A DNA stretch of 64,000 bases from Ooceraea biroi. Taxonomy: Eukaryota > Arthropoda > Insecta > Hymenoptera > Formicidae. The notes under the pieces were generated by a model. It did not search any database. It was not told where the DNA came from and worked only from the letters and a program-made list of their open reading frames with translations. The stretch spans positions 5,099,624-5,163,623 of the forward strand of contig NC_039507.1 of assembly GCF_003672135.1 (NCBI RefSeq), given 5' to 3'. Made by a program: the position numbers and the translations under genes. Positions 51,247-63,175 of this stretch are shown here, piece after piece (the first letter of the stretch is position 1; the number at the start of each line of letters is the position of its first letter).

Positions 51247-52969
51247 TTAATCTTGTTTTTCGCTAAATAGGAAATCTAACTCTTCTAAATACTTTTTAGA
51301 ATATTCTAAACTAATTTGCATATAGGTATGCACTTCTTTTTCTATATGCTCAAATTCTTTTTCATTGATTTCGGCATCCTCTAGTATCATGTCCAGAAGA
51401 GCGCCACAAGTAATGATTAGTTCAAAATTACACTTTAGAGAAAGTAAACCAACTAGATTTGTTTCTATAGAACTGAGAAAATTCTCCTCATTTATTAAAC
51501 TCTTCATTCGCTGTTAATGCAATTTCATCTGTTCGACTTTGTCTGCCTCAAAGTACGTAAAGTACTTGCCTAATGCGGTCGTATACGTTGCTCTTACTTT
51601 AAATCTGTCATTTTGCCTGTCTGTAGGTGAGACAGGCAGTAACGTGAACATGTCAAACAATTTTATAATATGATCGTAAATTAAATTAACATCATATACA
51701 TTTTACACCTTAACAGGAATTTTACTGACATATTGTTCTACATTTTCCCCCAAGTCCGTGAAAATTAATTTTGTAGATAACTCGTCAGAAGGCGTTGATT
51801 TACCTGCTTTGAAAACTTTGCCATATAACATACGCGTACAGTTTGTAAACCACCGCAGCCGATTATAGTAAGTACACTACATTGTGATGAGGCTCTCTAG
51901 CCCAATGAATATCCGGAACATATCCGAAGCAGAATTATTTGGGTTTATTTCGTGTGCATTTAAGATACAATGTGCAGCAGCGAGATAATTCCTAGCATCA
52001 CTGAAGTGCAAGTAATTTATAAAATAGTACGAAAAATATATTATGGTATATCCCCAAGCATGATAACCTGCTTTTAACGGATCTGTTGTTGCCTCTATCC
52101 ATTGATTCATGAAAAAATTATGCACAGGTTTTATAAGAGTTTCTAGACCCCAGCTATCGCAGTCACAGTCCTTTATATGATGTAAAAGTTCCGAACACAA
52201 TGTCACCAAAGCAAACATTGCATTGCAACACGATGGAAGTTAAGTGGTTTATTTAAGACGGTAGAAGACGGTAAAACCAGCTCAACACAGACAAGATTCG
52301 ACAATATAACACTTGCGACTTCTTACTGTAACATGGCTATTATATATAACTCATCTACATTAAAAAACAAAGTAGAGAGAGCTGAGAGTTATTTATTTAA
52401 ATGTTTAGAATTGTTAGACGGAAAATAAGTGAATCGAGAAGCTATAAAATAGCCTATTTTATAGCTTCTCGATTCACTTATTTTCCGTCTAACAATTCTA
52501 AACATTTAAATAAATAACTCTCAGCTCTCTCTACTTTGTTTTTTAATGTAGATGAGTTATATATAATAGCCATGTTACAGTAAGAAGTCGCAAGTGTTAT
52601 ATTGTCGAATCTTGTCTGTGTTGAGCTGGTTTTACCGTCTTCTACCGTCTTAAATAAACCACTTAACTTCCATCGTGTTGCAATGCAATGTTTGCTTTGG
52701 TGACATTGTGTTCGGAACTTTTACATCATATAAAGGACTGTCGAGAGTCTTATAATATTGTCGGAGCTTATCTCTGTTGAGCTGGTTTTACCGTCTTCTA
52801 CCTTGTTAAATAAACCACTATAACTTCCATCTTATTCGTTTGACCGAAATGGTTGTCACTTCACGAAGGTTTTCTTTCTGCGCAATCGCTTCGTCATGTG
52901 TTGCTTCTAACGCTTTCTGGAATTCAACAATATCCTTGTCCATACCCTGCATATCCGAAGGTCTCGCTT
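51247..52969 (-). pseudogene. KIF-binding-protein-like (KIFBP) copy B, decayed
   Basis: Minus-strand translations resemble KIFBP, a helical-repeat inhibitor of kinesins, in the family order. The N-terminal exon opens at 52969 after a TTTTGCAG acceptor (ARPSDMQGMDK...). A helical segment follows (NMAIIYNSS...VERAESYLFKCLELLDGK), then a middle part at 52218-51877 (FINYLHFSDARNYLAAA, compare the INKLCFMEARHCLSAA block of vertebrate KIFBP). After an in-frame TAG at ~51878 comes LRWFTNCTRMLYGK. The C-terminal part lies at 51507-51247 (NFELIITCGALLDMILEDAE, HIEKEVHTYMQISLEYSKK). Further stops and a 577-bp palindrome interrupt it, so one protein cannot be made from this strand. No introns are evident after the first exon. 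The family call rests on my memory of the sequence and needs a search. Confidence 0.55.
52165..52741. repeat. 577-bp perfect spacerless palindrome
   Basis: From the centre at 52453, both 288-bp arms are exact reverse complements wherever I checked (coordinates sum to 104906). Pairing runs out to 52165/52741 and breaks at 52164/52742. The centre is GCTATAAAATA-GCC-TATTTTATAGC, with a single unpaired base. Each arm codes part of the KIFBP-like copy (N-terminal repeat on one strand, MFALVTLCSELLHHIKD on the other). The palindrome thus joins two fragments of the gene head to head. Confidence 0.85.
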
Positions 52970-54898
52970 CTGCAAAATAACATTACAGTATTCTTTTATT
53001 GACGCTGTATAGTTTATTATTGTAACACATTCGCTACTTTGATAGTTATACATTATCAGTGACCATCAGTAAACTTGTCGCTTACATCATGTACGTCACT
53101 TCTGCTCGTCATACAATACACGTGTTAAAACACATGAATGGTAATATATTTTTCTCTTGTTTATTGAAGTGGATTTTTAGACAAGCGTGGCATTGTCCAT
53201 AAGTTCGTGAATAATATTATAACACACAATTACTTATATTTGTGAGATAAAGACTGCTAAATACTAAAAGGAAACCAGAACGCAAAAAATGTATTTCTAA
53301 AGCACTTAATGGTTTTATTTATTAAGACTTCCGAAATGATTATAGTGATATTATATGTATATTACAGTTAATCTTATTAATCCAGTTTGTGTGAATGGAA
53401 AATCTAATACGCTAGTGGCATCTAATATGCGAGTGGCAGTGGATGTATATTAGATACACAATTTTTAATATATATTACCATTTCCAGAATTTGCAGAAGT
53501 TTGTAACTGTGATGCCAGGTGCTGTCTACACTCCTCCATGTATTCATACATTGTTTGCTTCTTTTAGGTATCGTTTCAATGCGGCCAAATATAAAGCACT
53601 GTTCAGATCTAGATTCTCCTACACTCCTTACGTTTCGCTTGCCCAACGTAATGAGACCTTGGTTTCTGCGAACTGTAGGAATGTCTGTAAACATAAACAC
53701 AGGTATGTGTCGTTTGGAAGACTTCTGTATTATTCTCTTAGACCATTATATAGGAGAAATTAGTCGGCAGCAAAATATATATTATAATACTTTATGTGTT
53801 GTGTGATTTATAATACAAAAATATGTTATAAAGCGAAATTGAAAATTTTATAATTTCACGATTGAAATACACGTATATCAAAAAACTCGCATTTGATATA
53901 TTTCATCGCGACTATTTATATATTTATAAGTGAGATGTACATATAACGATATCACATATTTTAGTCTAATGTTTATGAAAAACTTTAAATATAAAAGTAG
54001 ATAATATTAAAGTAACGTATATCCATATACGTTACATTATTTAATTTTAATACTGCATATTTAAATAAGTTTTAAGTTGTTTATGCAGAATATGTTACAT
54101 AATAGAATATACACAGAAAGACATAAACTAATAATCGATAAAGAATAAAAAAGCACAATTTTACACAATTGGGAATAGTCAAAATAAAAAAACACGATTT
54201 TATAGTTTTGAATCGAAATAAACAAATCCAAGAAAGGTCCACTTTCGCAGAAGCATTTCTTGCATCGAAAATTTGAAAAATGAAGATGTGAATAGTTTTA
54301 CATTTCTGACATATAATACTATATACTATATTAAATATATTATAGACATATCTATTGTACAGCACATTATACAATATAACATATAACATAATTACCCAAC
54401 AATATGCAAGCAGATTGGCAACAGCGAAGGTGATAGCAAAGCGTCCGTCATATCCGCAATAGGATAGTGATCTATTAGCAGAGCCTGCTAACAGACCCTT
54501 ATTATAGGCGGCAGAAACCTTCTTCTTCTTCTTCTTCTTAGTGTTTAATGGCACCCGATCCCTTTCAGGTTCGATATGGCCAATTGCAAAAGTGAGTTAA
54601 ATACGAAATACAAAATAACAAGGTGAAAAAAGAACTCGGGACAATCGTCGTACACCTGACGACTATCCCCTTCGGAATAGCCAACCTGCACTAACCGCGG
54701 CAGAAACCGAACAGGATCTGCGCGCGCACAATCTGTTGTCAGAGTCATCTGTTAGCAGGCTCTGCACGGTTTCTGGTACCAATTTGTGATCTTAATCGAT
54801 AATATCAACTTCTGCATCATATTTGCAATCTTTTTGTTGACAACAATTAATAGCAGACATTTGGCATAATCTGCTTTCGACAGGCTTGGCTATCTGGG
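52970..54898. repeat. KIFBP-unit flank, left arm of a long inverted repeat
   Basis: Bases 53088-54898 are the reverse complement of 61264-63074 at near identity (coordinates sum to 116162). Bases 52970-53087 continue more loosely to 63292. Shared reading frames are translated identically except for one Ala/Asp difference. The block also aligns with copy A at 17090-19690. A pair of 18-bp inverted repeats (GCAGAGCCTGCTAACAGA at 54478-54495 and its complement at 54748-54765) bounds a nested element. The 158-codon and 96-107-codon frames here are considered noncoding. Confidence 0.85.
54520..54696 (-). mobile_element. SINE-like retroposon (177 bp), copy in left arm
   Basis: Read on the minus strand it begins GGTTAGTGCAGGTTGGC and ends in an (AAG)n tail after ACACTAAGAAG. 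It is flanked by perfect 12-bp direct repeats GGTTTCTGCCGC (54508-54519 and 54697-54708). A short internal sequence, a 3' microsatellite tail and target duplications mark a SINE-type insertion. The same insertion is present in the right arm, so it predates the duplication. Confidence 0.75.
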
Positions 54899-55362
54899 AT
54901 AATTATGTATTTTCGAATTTAAAAAAATTAAATTCTCAAGCTTTAATATAGCATTAACAATTATATGAATAAATTATTTTCACAATTTTTGCCGTAGCTA
55001 GCGTAAACTGTTAAATATCATACGTGTTATAAAAATATATGGAATAATATTCCTTTTCATAATTAATATTCCTTCCTCTAATTTCGAAATTACAAATACC
55101 TGCCTTCGAGTTAATTTATCGCGGTTGCGTATTTCCTAATTTGTCGCGCTAATTAATCCTCTCGAATTATTGTATGTACATCGTGAAGAGCGGGGTGCTG
55201 CAAACAATAGATTCGCCCTTTTCGCGTGAATAGCTCTCGTAGCACGACGGCGGAAATTCGATTATGCGAACCGTCAACTCTTCGGCGATGCGTAAAAAGC
55301 GCACGCGAACGCGCGTGACATTTCATCTGTTGTGAGTCTCGTTGGGAATCTTGTCACCGAAA
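54899..55362. promoter_or_regulatory. Heparanase upstream region
   Basis: A 460-bp spacer. Bases 55180-55340 are GC-rich with many CG dinucleotides and should include the heparanase promoter and 5' UTR. No coding frame upstream of 55363 is supported. Confidence 0.5.
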
Positions 55363-58339
55363 ATGAGCTACTTCGTGAACAATGACTGGAGCAAGAATCA
55401 GTATGAAAACCTGGGCGATATTCGTCCACGAAGCGGTAAGTTGACGACGGTGACGCTCAGGATGTATCATGTCGGACAAATGCGAGGCGAATGTCATTAT
55501 ATTTATTTCACTCGCCACGACCTGGGGCGAATCATTTCTCGCGAATACTCGGATCTTTCCTGTAATCTGCCCGCCACTTTTGGCATTTTGGTATTTTAAA
55601 TCTAATCTAACCTAACCTGACCTATCCTGTTATCTATTCGCTGGATTCTGATTGATATATGAATAATCAAATGTAAGTGACAGGAAAGGTCCGAATGCTC
55701 TGCTAAGGATGTCAATCATCGCGAACTATATTTTTTTCGTACCTATCGTTGCACCGGCAATAACCGCTAAAATCATATGATCCCATGTTTGCCCGGGAGT
55801 TTCTCGTCACGTGACCATCTTTTGAATTAAAAATGATTACGTCATATTTATTATTTATTCTTTGGAAAGATAAAGATACACGATGTAAGAAGTATGTTGA
55901 GATAACTATGCGTCTTAAAAATCACTCATTCGCACGCATATTTTCTATCATTAATTAACAAATTTCGATATTACAGGCTCAGCGGTTCGCTCCATTTCTT
56001 GTTGCATCGCACTGGGTCTGAGCTCGATGCTGTTGATACTCTCGTTATGGAGCTTCAGCATCCAAACTCCAACGATTCGCATCCATGTGCTGCACTTCGA
56101 TAAGTGGCAGCCCCTTCTGCGTACCATCTCCGATAAGTTTCTGTCGTTTGGTCTGGATACTGGATTGCTTCGGAAGATGAACGAATTGCCGGTTGGACAG
56201 GAGAAATTTATCAATCTCGCACGGCATTTGAGCCCCGCTTATGTCAGGGTGGGTGGAACTGCCGCGGACTGTCTGACATTTGATCAAAATCAGGTTGGTT
56301 CAGATCTGTGAGACTTTTTACGACAGAAAATAATTTTTACAATATACAATAATTTTTATAATAGAAAATAATTTTTATAATGGAAAATACAATAGAAAAT
56401 AATTTTTATAATAGAAAATACAATAGAAAATAATCTTTATAATATAAAACAATCTTTACAATATAAAATAATTGCTGTTTAATCTTAATGTTTGTTGCAA
56501 TGCTTATGATCCGGATCCAGCAAAAGTCTTCCGAAAAGATCCTCAGCCCTGTAGATGGCCAGAATATCAGTAACTTCACCATTTCGGGCGCGGATCTGCT
56601 TGCTATATATGATTTCACGGTGAAGGCCGAATTGCGAATGATCTTTGACTTGAACGTGCTGCTCCGAAATTCAGACGGATCCTGGAATGACACGAACGCG
56701 CGAGAAATCATCGCGTTTGCCAAGAATCAGAATATGGAGCTGGACTGGCAGTTGGGAAACGGTAAGAAAGGTGCAGAGTTAATGTATTAAAAAATAATTC
56801 CATCAAATATATAAAACGAGAGGAATAAACTTGAGCTGTGCACAATTCTGGCAATTCATCAAGGATTTTAATTTATTTTCAGAACCAAATTCCTTCAAAC
56901 ACGTGTTCGACGTGGCGGTCTCCGCGATCGAGCTCGCGAAGGACTACGACCGCTTGAGACAGTTGTTGAACGAGGCGGGTTACATCGAGAGCATCCTCGT
57001 CGGACCGGAAGTGAATCACGTCGGAGAGGCGAGTAACGTCGGAGAGAAATACGCTGAAACGTTCCTCAGGAATCAGAGGAGCACCGTGGACTATGTCACC
57101 TGGCATCAGTATTATCTGAATGGAAGAGAGGCTAAAGTCAAAGATTTCGTGACTCCACTTATTTTTAATTGGTTACCAGGGCAAATCAAGGGCATGGAGG
57201 AGTTTGTCGTCGCATCGGGGAAAAGTATCGCTATGTGGCTGTGTGCGTGTCTCAGAATGGAATTTTATTCTCAGGGAATTCTTCGTAAAAAAAATCATAA
57301 TGTTATTCAACATATGTGAAATTGTACGCTTATATTATGTAACGTATTTCTGAAAATTTCGAATATTCTTAAATCGATCATTTTTGAACGTTTATTATTA
57401 TTTTATTTATTTAAATTCACTCACATGATCTTTTTGGAATCTGATTTACAGCGGAAACCAGTACTGCGTTCGGTGGTGGCGCGCCCGAATTGTCTGACAG
57501 ATTTGTCGCTGGATTTCTGTGGCTGGACAAACTGGGGTGTGGCGCTAGCACAGGTAACATAGGACTGAATGTCATCACGAGGCAATCGTTGTTTGGCGGA
57601 AACTACGCTATGGTATCGCCCGACCTCGCGCCAAATCCCGACTGGTGGGTCAGCGTCTTCTACAAGCAATTCGTGTCGGAGAAGGTCCTGAAGTTACCAC
57701 CAAACGATCTCAGTCACGTGCGATTATACGCACACTGCACGCCGAGAAGAGCTCTCATCGCCCGGGTGCCCGCTGTCACGATCTACGGGATGAACATCGA
57801 CAGAAACGCGGTCCGCGTGGACATTCCGGAGTTATTCGTGCAGCCCAGCAAACTCGTGAAAATATTCTTCTACTCCTTGACTGCCGACTATCTTCAGTCG
57901 AGGTACGTCAGACAGAAATTGGAGAAAAATCCTTTTGCAAAAATATACAGAAATATATTAAAATTATTTAATATATTAAAATCTTTTGCAAATAGAAATA
58001 TATTAAACATCAAATGTGCTTGTACGTGATATACTGTATTTTAAATATATTGCATGCTGTACAATTAAATTATATAGTCTAGAAGTCAAACATCAACGTA
58101 TGAAGTACTTTAATACGAACTTTATTACGGTAAATTAACAGCAAGGGATCTGAGAGTCATTATTTCGTTTTTGCAGCGAGATAAAGGTGAATGGCGAAGT
58201 ACTGAAGCTGCGACCGAATGGCGATCTGCCACCATTTCGACCTAGAATACTCGACCCCACGGATCCCATAATCCTACCGCCGTACTCGATGGCGTTCATG
58301 GTGATTCACGGTCTCGAGGTTCCCGCCTGCTCGGTGTGA
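55363..58339 (+). CDS. Heparanase (GH79 endo-beta-glucuronidase)
   Basis: Cleaves heparan sulfate chains by a retaining mechanism, in the lysosome or after secretion. Six exons in phase: 55363-55435, 55977-56293, 56521-56761, 56883-57242, 57452-57902 and 58177-58339, giving 534 residues. The acid/base Glu is in GNEPNSF (E211) and the nucleophile in WLSETSTAFGGG (E332), spaced as in human heparanase (E225/E343). Other family blocks: LSPAYVRVGGTAADCLTFD, YVTWHQYYLNGR, FLWLDKLG, LYAHC and the C-terminal AFMVI. The N-terminus has no classical signal peptide. Instead, about 25 hydrophilic residues precede a hydrophobic stretch (~30-52, CCIALGLSSMLLILSLW), suggesting a type II signal anchor. The CT|GTG area at the exon 4 end has alternative donors; base 57242 keeps the frame. 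Convergent with ATP6AP1. Confidence 0.93.
55806..55815. promoter_or_regulatory. Perfect CLEAR element in heparanase intron 1
   Basis: GTCACGTGAC, the exact 10-bp palindromic CLEAR motif bound by TFEB/TFE3/MITF-type factors that drive lysosomal genes. It lies 371 bp into intron 1, where first-intron promoters and enhancers are common. Function is inferred. Confidence 0.5.
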
Positions 58340-59204
58340 ACTCCCAGGGAACGCGACAAGTCGATTTTATTACGTTTATACTGCGTACCTTTTATGTTTA
58401 CTGTATACCTACTATATTATTAAACATTTATACGGTATATCTTATGTTACATATTTTTACAAATTCTTATCAACGAGAAAGTCGCTTCGCGCTGATGCGC
58501 ATCATCCTAATTGTTCGCGGAAGGCGCCGAGGGCCTCCGGATGGAAATTCGTCCATTTATTGCGTAGCAATTTTTAATTCACGACGTGCTTTACTGTCGT
58601 TTCACGTGCAATAAATATTACAATGCGCCGCACAAATGGTAACAGCCAGTGGCATTGTACGCGACTTATCGCACTTCCGTTGCGGAACACTCGTACAGCT
58701 AAGACAACTCATTTTTCGACTCTAATGGTGTATTTGTGTTCTTCCACTCGGCAACCTGTGCCTTTACTCGACATGCCACTTTTATTTATTAGGACGACTT
58801 GACTTTCCCTAGATAATGGAAACTAAACGCTACAACGAGGATTTTTCGTAACCATCGTATCGTACAAACGACAAACGCACAAGGTAGCGAACAATATATA
58901 AATATAATAGAAAGTAAAGACATATCATACAACGGAATGACATCTATACGTCGAGCGAACGTTTTCAAGATGATATATCGCGCGTCAGCGGTGATCGGAC
59001 TAGCATTATCGTCGTTATCGTCGCTACTACATCGGTACTACTCCTTTATTTCTATAAAATAGCGTAACACTCAGGATCGGGAAGTAAAATCTGGAGCATG
59101 ATTAACCAGTGAACGACTGACGTGGGATACTGTGATACCTGCTTGTAACGATAGATTTCGCACGAGTACAATTACACCGCAAGTCTCTCTGTTGTTACTC
59201 TCAT
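58340..59204. other. Convergent 3' regions of heparanase and ATP6AP1
   Basis: Holds both 3' UTRs: AATAAA at about 58610 would suit heparanase. On the minus strand, the tail of ATP6AP1 continues through a moderately GC-rich stretch. No further gene seen. Confidence 0.5.
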
Positions 59205-60881
59205 CTACTCCGCGGCAGAAATCGTGATGGTCTTGCCCTTGGGATCGTCGAATCTGTCCATCGTGCGGATATCCATGATCATAGTCAGCGCCCATATCAT
59301 AATCAGGGCGAGTATCGCCGTGACGAATATTCCCGTCCAGATCGGTATGCTGGTGAAGCCGACGCAGTCGTACGCGTCGCCGAACACTCCGTTCGTCGGG
59401 TCGACTTGGAACTGCACGTCCGTCATGTTGAGGGAGACGGTGTTGTTGGCGAAGGTGCTTTGCAGCGAGCAGTGATAGGAGAACCTGTTCGGGAACTGGA
59501 TAGCCTTCCTCGGCCACAGGGAGTCGACGTTGCCGTTTATGGTGTACGCGATCTTCGTGAACGCGTAGTAGCCCACGCTCGTATTGGTGAAGAAGAAGCG
59601 GAGCGACAGATCGCCGATGTCGTCAACGCCGGAGAACTTGATGTTCACGGTCATCGTGCCGTTCTCATTTTCACCAGCCGTCGCGTCGACCATCTTCGAC
59701 AGGGCAAGCTTTACGGGCGTTTTCGTCTTTCCAGGTACCTGCAACGACAATAGTTTATTTTGTCCGTAAAAATAATTTTATGTTAACTCAGAGGTTAGAT
59801 TGAATTTTCCTTACATGGAATAACGGTGTTTGACTGGAATAAAATAGAAATCTTTTTATATTTATCTTGAACTCCTCAGATTCCTCTGCGGCAGTGTCTC
59901 TCTTTATACGCTCGGCTTGACTGTAACGACACTGCTTTCCCGTAAGCGCCACGCATGTGCTAGGATCACTGTCTTTCAGGATCATGTTCAATTCATGATG
60001 ATCGTTTATATCCTCGATTGTTTGCACCTGTTTATCGCTAAAGACTTTCTGGAAGACGGCGGCTGGCTTGAAAACAAATGGGAAATAGTGCAGTTTTGAG
60101 CCATTGGTGGCGATTGACAGCACCTGTAACAATTGTATGATTTTACTTTATTATAATACCTCAAAATGAAATCATGTGTAACACGCAATATATTTATTTA
60201 TATATAATATTCCATATGCATATTTTTATTACAATATATATTTTAACATTGGATACTAACTGAATATCTTGTTCCTAATTATCTAAATCCTTATATATTA
60301 AATTAGTCTAATAATTTTGTTGCCTAAAAGTGTTAAATACAAAGTATAAATCTCAAGTGCTTACATTATGTATTTGAAAAGCAAGAGTATATCTTCTCAA
60401 TGTAACAACTGAAATTTATACCCTACAAAAACATAACAATATAATAGTGTAGTGTCCAATGTAGCTTGTTTGTCAAAACTTTAAATTTTCCTTTTTCTCT
60501 GTTTGAAAAAATCAATGCATTCACTTCTCTCCGTATGTGAAGAACGCAGGGAAGTACAGGGGTAGGGACGGTACCTTCCCTGCCGAGGGCGAAACTAACC
60601 TTATTGTCCTTTAGATCCTCGACGCACAATTCCTCCGCAATGATGACCGCCGGGTCCGTCACGCCCAACTTCGACAGGTTCTCCTCGAAGTCCTCGGACG
60701 ACAGCTTCAGTAGCGGATTCGAGAGCGTTGTTTTGTGCGCGGAGTCAAAATCGGACGACTCGTTCTGCGGGCACCATATCACGACGGGCGTGCCGGCGTG
60801 CGAAATCGCGAATTGACAGACGACGATCAGCGTGAGGAGCGGTGCATGGACCAGGCACGGTTTTCTCGTGCTACCCGTCAT
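59205..60881 (-). CDS. V-type proton ATPase accessory subunit S1 (ATP6AP1)
   Basis: Type I membrane protein of the V0 sector that assists assembly of the proton pump acidifying lysosomes, endosomes and secretory granules. Three exons: 60600-60881, 59815-60123 and 59205-59738, all phase 0, giving 374 residues. A signal peptide of ~29 residues (LLTLIVVCQFAISHAG) is followed by TPVVIWCP, typical of the mature N-terminus. A furin-like site RIKRD (residues 166-170) lies where vertebrate S1 proteins are processed. The luminal C-terminal domain has paired Cys (SYHCSL, YDCVGF). The membrane span is ~327-352 (WTGIFVTAILALIMIWALTM), and the cytosolic tail MDRFDDPKGKTITI is a family signature. The upstream region carries a CLEAR-like E-box. 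Transcribed toward heparanase. Confidence 0.92.
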
Positions 60882-60981
60882 TCTGGAGGCGAATTGCTAC
60901 GAATCGGACGAGCTGCGTTGATCGCGAACACCACCGAGAGCAGAAGGCACCTGACTACCACCTCGCGATCATATGATGCGT

Positions 60982-60991
60982 GTCACGTGGC
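60982..60991. promoter_or_regulatory. CLEAR-like E-box upstream of ATP6AP1
   Basis: GTCACGTGGC, one mismatch from the CLEAR consensus and containing the CACGTG core, about 100 bp upstream of the ATP6AP1 start codon. V-ATPase genes are known TFEB/Mitf targets in mammals and flies. Site function is inferred. Confidence 0.5.
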
Positions 60992-61465
60992 CGATGCAGT
61001 TCCGGATTTTGAAAGAGCGCCGCGCCTATACGAGGTGCTTTGTCGTCCGCCGCGTAAAAAATTGTTAAATTGAGTGGAACTGTGGAAACAAAACGTAATT
61101 CCTTCTTTTTGTTTTCTTTTCCTTTTTGTTATGTGCACTTTATAATAAGATAATTAATGAACAAAATAATTAATAAAATAAATAATTATTTCTCTTATAA
61201 CATCTTGCAAAATTAAACGTTTGCATTTCTTAAACATTTTAAGTCTTAGGTAAAATTTATTTACCCAGATAGCCAAGCCTGTCGAAAGCAGATTATGCCA
61301 AATGTCTGCTATCAATTGTTGTCAACAAAAAGATTGCAAATATGATGCAGAAGTTGATATTATCGATTAAGATCACAAATTGGTACCAGAAACCGTGCAG
61401 AGCCTGCTAACAGATGACTCTGACAACAGATTGTGCGCGCGCAGATCCTGTTCGGTTTCTGCCGC

Positions 61466-61642
61466 GGTTAGTGCAGGTTGGCTATTCCGAAGGGGATAGT
61501 CGTCAGGTGTACGACGATTGTCCCGAGTTCTTTTTTCACCTTGTTATTTTGTATTTCGTATTTAACTCACTTTTGCAATTGGACATATCGAACCTGAAAG
61601 GGATCGGGTGCCATTAAACACTAAGAAGAAGAAGAAGAAGAA
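61466..61642 (+). mobile_element. SINE-like retroposon (177 bp), copy in right arm
   Basis: Same element as at 54520-54696, here on the plus strand, with an (AAG)n tail and 12-bp GGTTTCTGCCGC duplications at 61454-61465 and 61643-61654. Confidence 0.75.
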
Positions 61643-63074
61643 GGTTTCTGCCGCCTATAATAAGGGTCTGTTAGCAGGCTCTGCTAATAGATCACTATCC
61701 TATTGCGGATATGACGGACGCTTTGCTATCACCTTCGCTGTTGCCAATCTGCTTGCATATTGTTGGGTAATTATGTTATATGTTATATTGTATAATGTGC
61801 TGTACAATAGATATGTCTATAATATATTTAATATAGTATATAGTATTATATGTCAGAAATGTAAAACTATTCACATCTTCATTTTTCAAATTTTCGATGC
61901 AAGAAATGCTTCTGCGAAAGTGGACCTTTCTTGGATTTGTTTATTTCGATTCAAAACTATAAAATCGTGTTTTTTTATTTTGACTATTCCCAATTGTGTA
62001 AAATTGTGCTTTTTTATTCTTTATCGATTATTAGTTTATGTCTTTCTGTGTATATTCTATTATGTAACATATTCTGCATAAACAACTTAAAACTTATTTA
62101 AATATGCAGTATTAAAATTAAATAATGTAACGTATATGGATATACGTTACTTTAATATTATCTACTTTTATATTTAAAGTTTTTCATAAACATTAGACTA
62201 AAATATGTGATATCGTTATATGTACATCTCACTTATAAATATATAAATAGTCGCGATGAAATATATCAAATGCGAGTTTTTTGATATACGTGTATTTCAA
62301 TCGTGAAATTATAAAATTTTCAATTTCGCTTTATAACATATTTTTGTATTATAAATCACACAACACATAAAGTATTATAATATATATTTTGCTGCCGACT
62401 AATTTCTCCTATATAATGGTCTAAGAGAATAATACAGAAGTCTTCCAAACGACACATACCTGTGTTTATGTTTACAGACATTCCTACAGTTCGCAGAAAC
62501 CAAGGTCTCATTACGTTGGGCAAGCGAAACGTAAGGAGTGTAGGAGAATCTAGATCTGAACAGTGCTTTATATTTGGCCGCATTGAAACGATACCTAAAA
62601 GAAGCAAACAATGTATGAATACATGGAGGAGTGTAGACAGCACCTGGCATCACAGTTACAAACTTCTGCAAATTCTGGAAATGGTAATATATATTAAAAA
62701 TTGTGTATCTAATATACATCCACTGCCACTCGCATATTAGATGCCACTAGCGTATTAGATTTTCCATTCACACAAACTGGATTAATAAGATTAACTGTAA
62801 TATACATATAATATCACTATAATCATTTCGGAAGTCTTAATAAATAAAACCATTAAGTGCTTTAGAAATACATTTTTTGCGTTCTGGTTTCCTTTTAGTA
62901 TTTAGCAGTCTTTATCTCACAAATATAAGTAATTGTGTGTTATAATATTATTCACGAACTTATGGACAATGCCACGCTTGTCTAAAAATCCACTTCAATA
63001 AACAAGAGAAAAATATATTACCATTCATGTGTTTTAACACGTGTATTGTATGACGAGCAGAAGTGACCTACATG

Positions 63075-63175
63075 GGCCATGTTCCAAAATTCACTGCCAG
63101 CGCTGAAAAGCTATAGTGTACGTGACACAAACTATATAGAGTTTCAGCGCTGGCAGTGAATTTTGGAACACGGCC
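63075..63175. mobile_element. 101-bp hairpin MITE present only in the right arm
   Basis: 34-bp terminal inverted repeats with a single mismatch begin GGCCATGTTCC at the left and end GGAACACGGCC at the right, around a 33-bp centre. ATG flanks both sides (63072-63074, 63176-63178), fitting a 3-bp target duplication. The left arm and copy A lack it at the corresponding site near 53088 and 18630, giving natural empty sites. GGCC termini with 3-bp duplications recall PIF/Harbinger-type MITEs, though their usual target is TWA. Confidence 0.8.

Noticed and set aside
51607..51640. Terminator-like hairpin (GCCTGTCT...AGACAGGC)
   Set aside because: Lies inside the KIFBP-like pseudogene; eukaryotic context gives it no terminator meaning.
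53422..54748. Frames up to 158 codons duplicated at 61414-62740
   Set aside because: Parts of the inverted repeat including the (AAG)n SINE tail; codon content and interruptions in copy A argue against coding.
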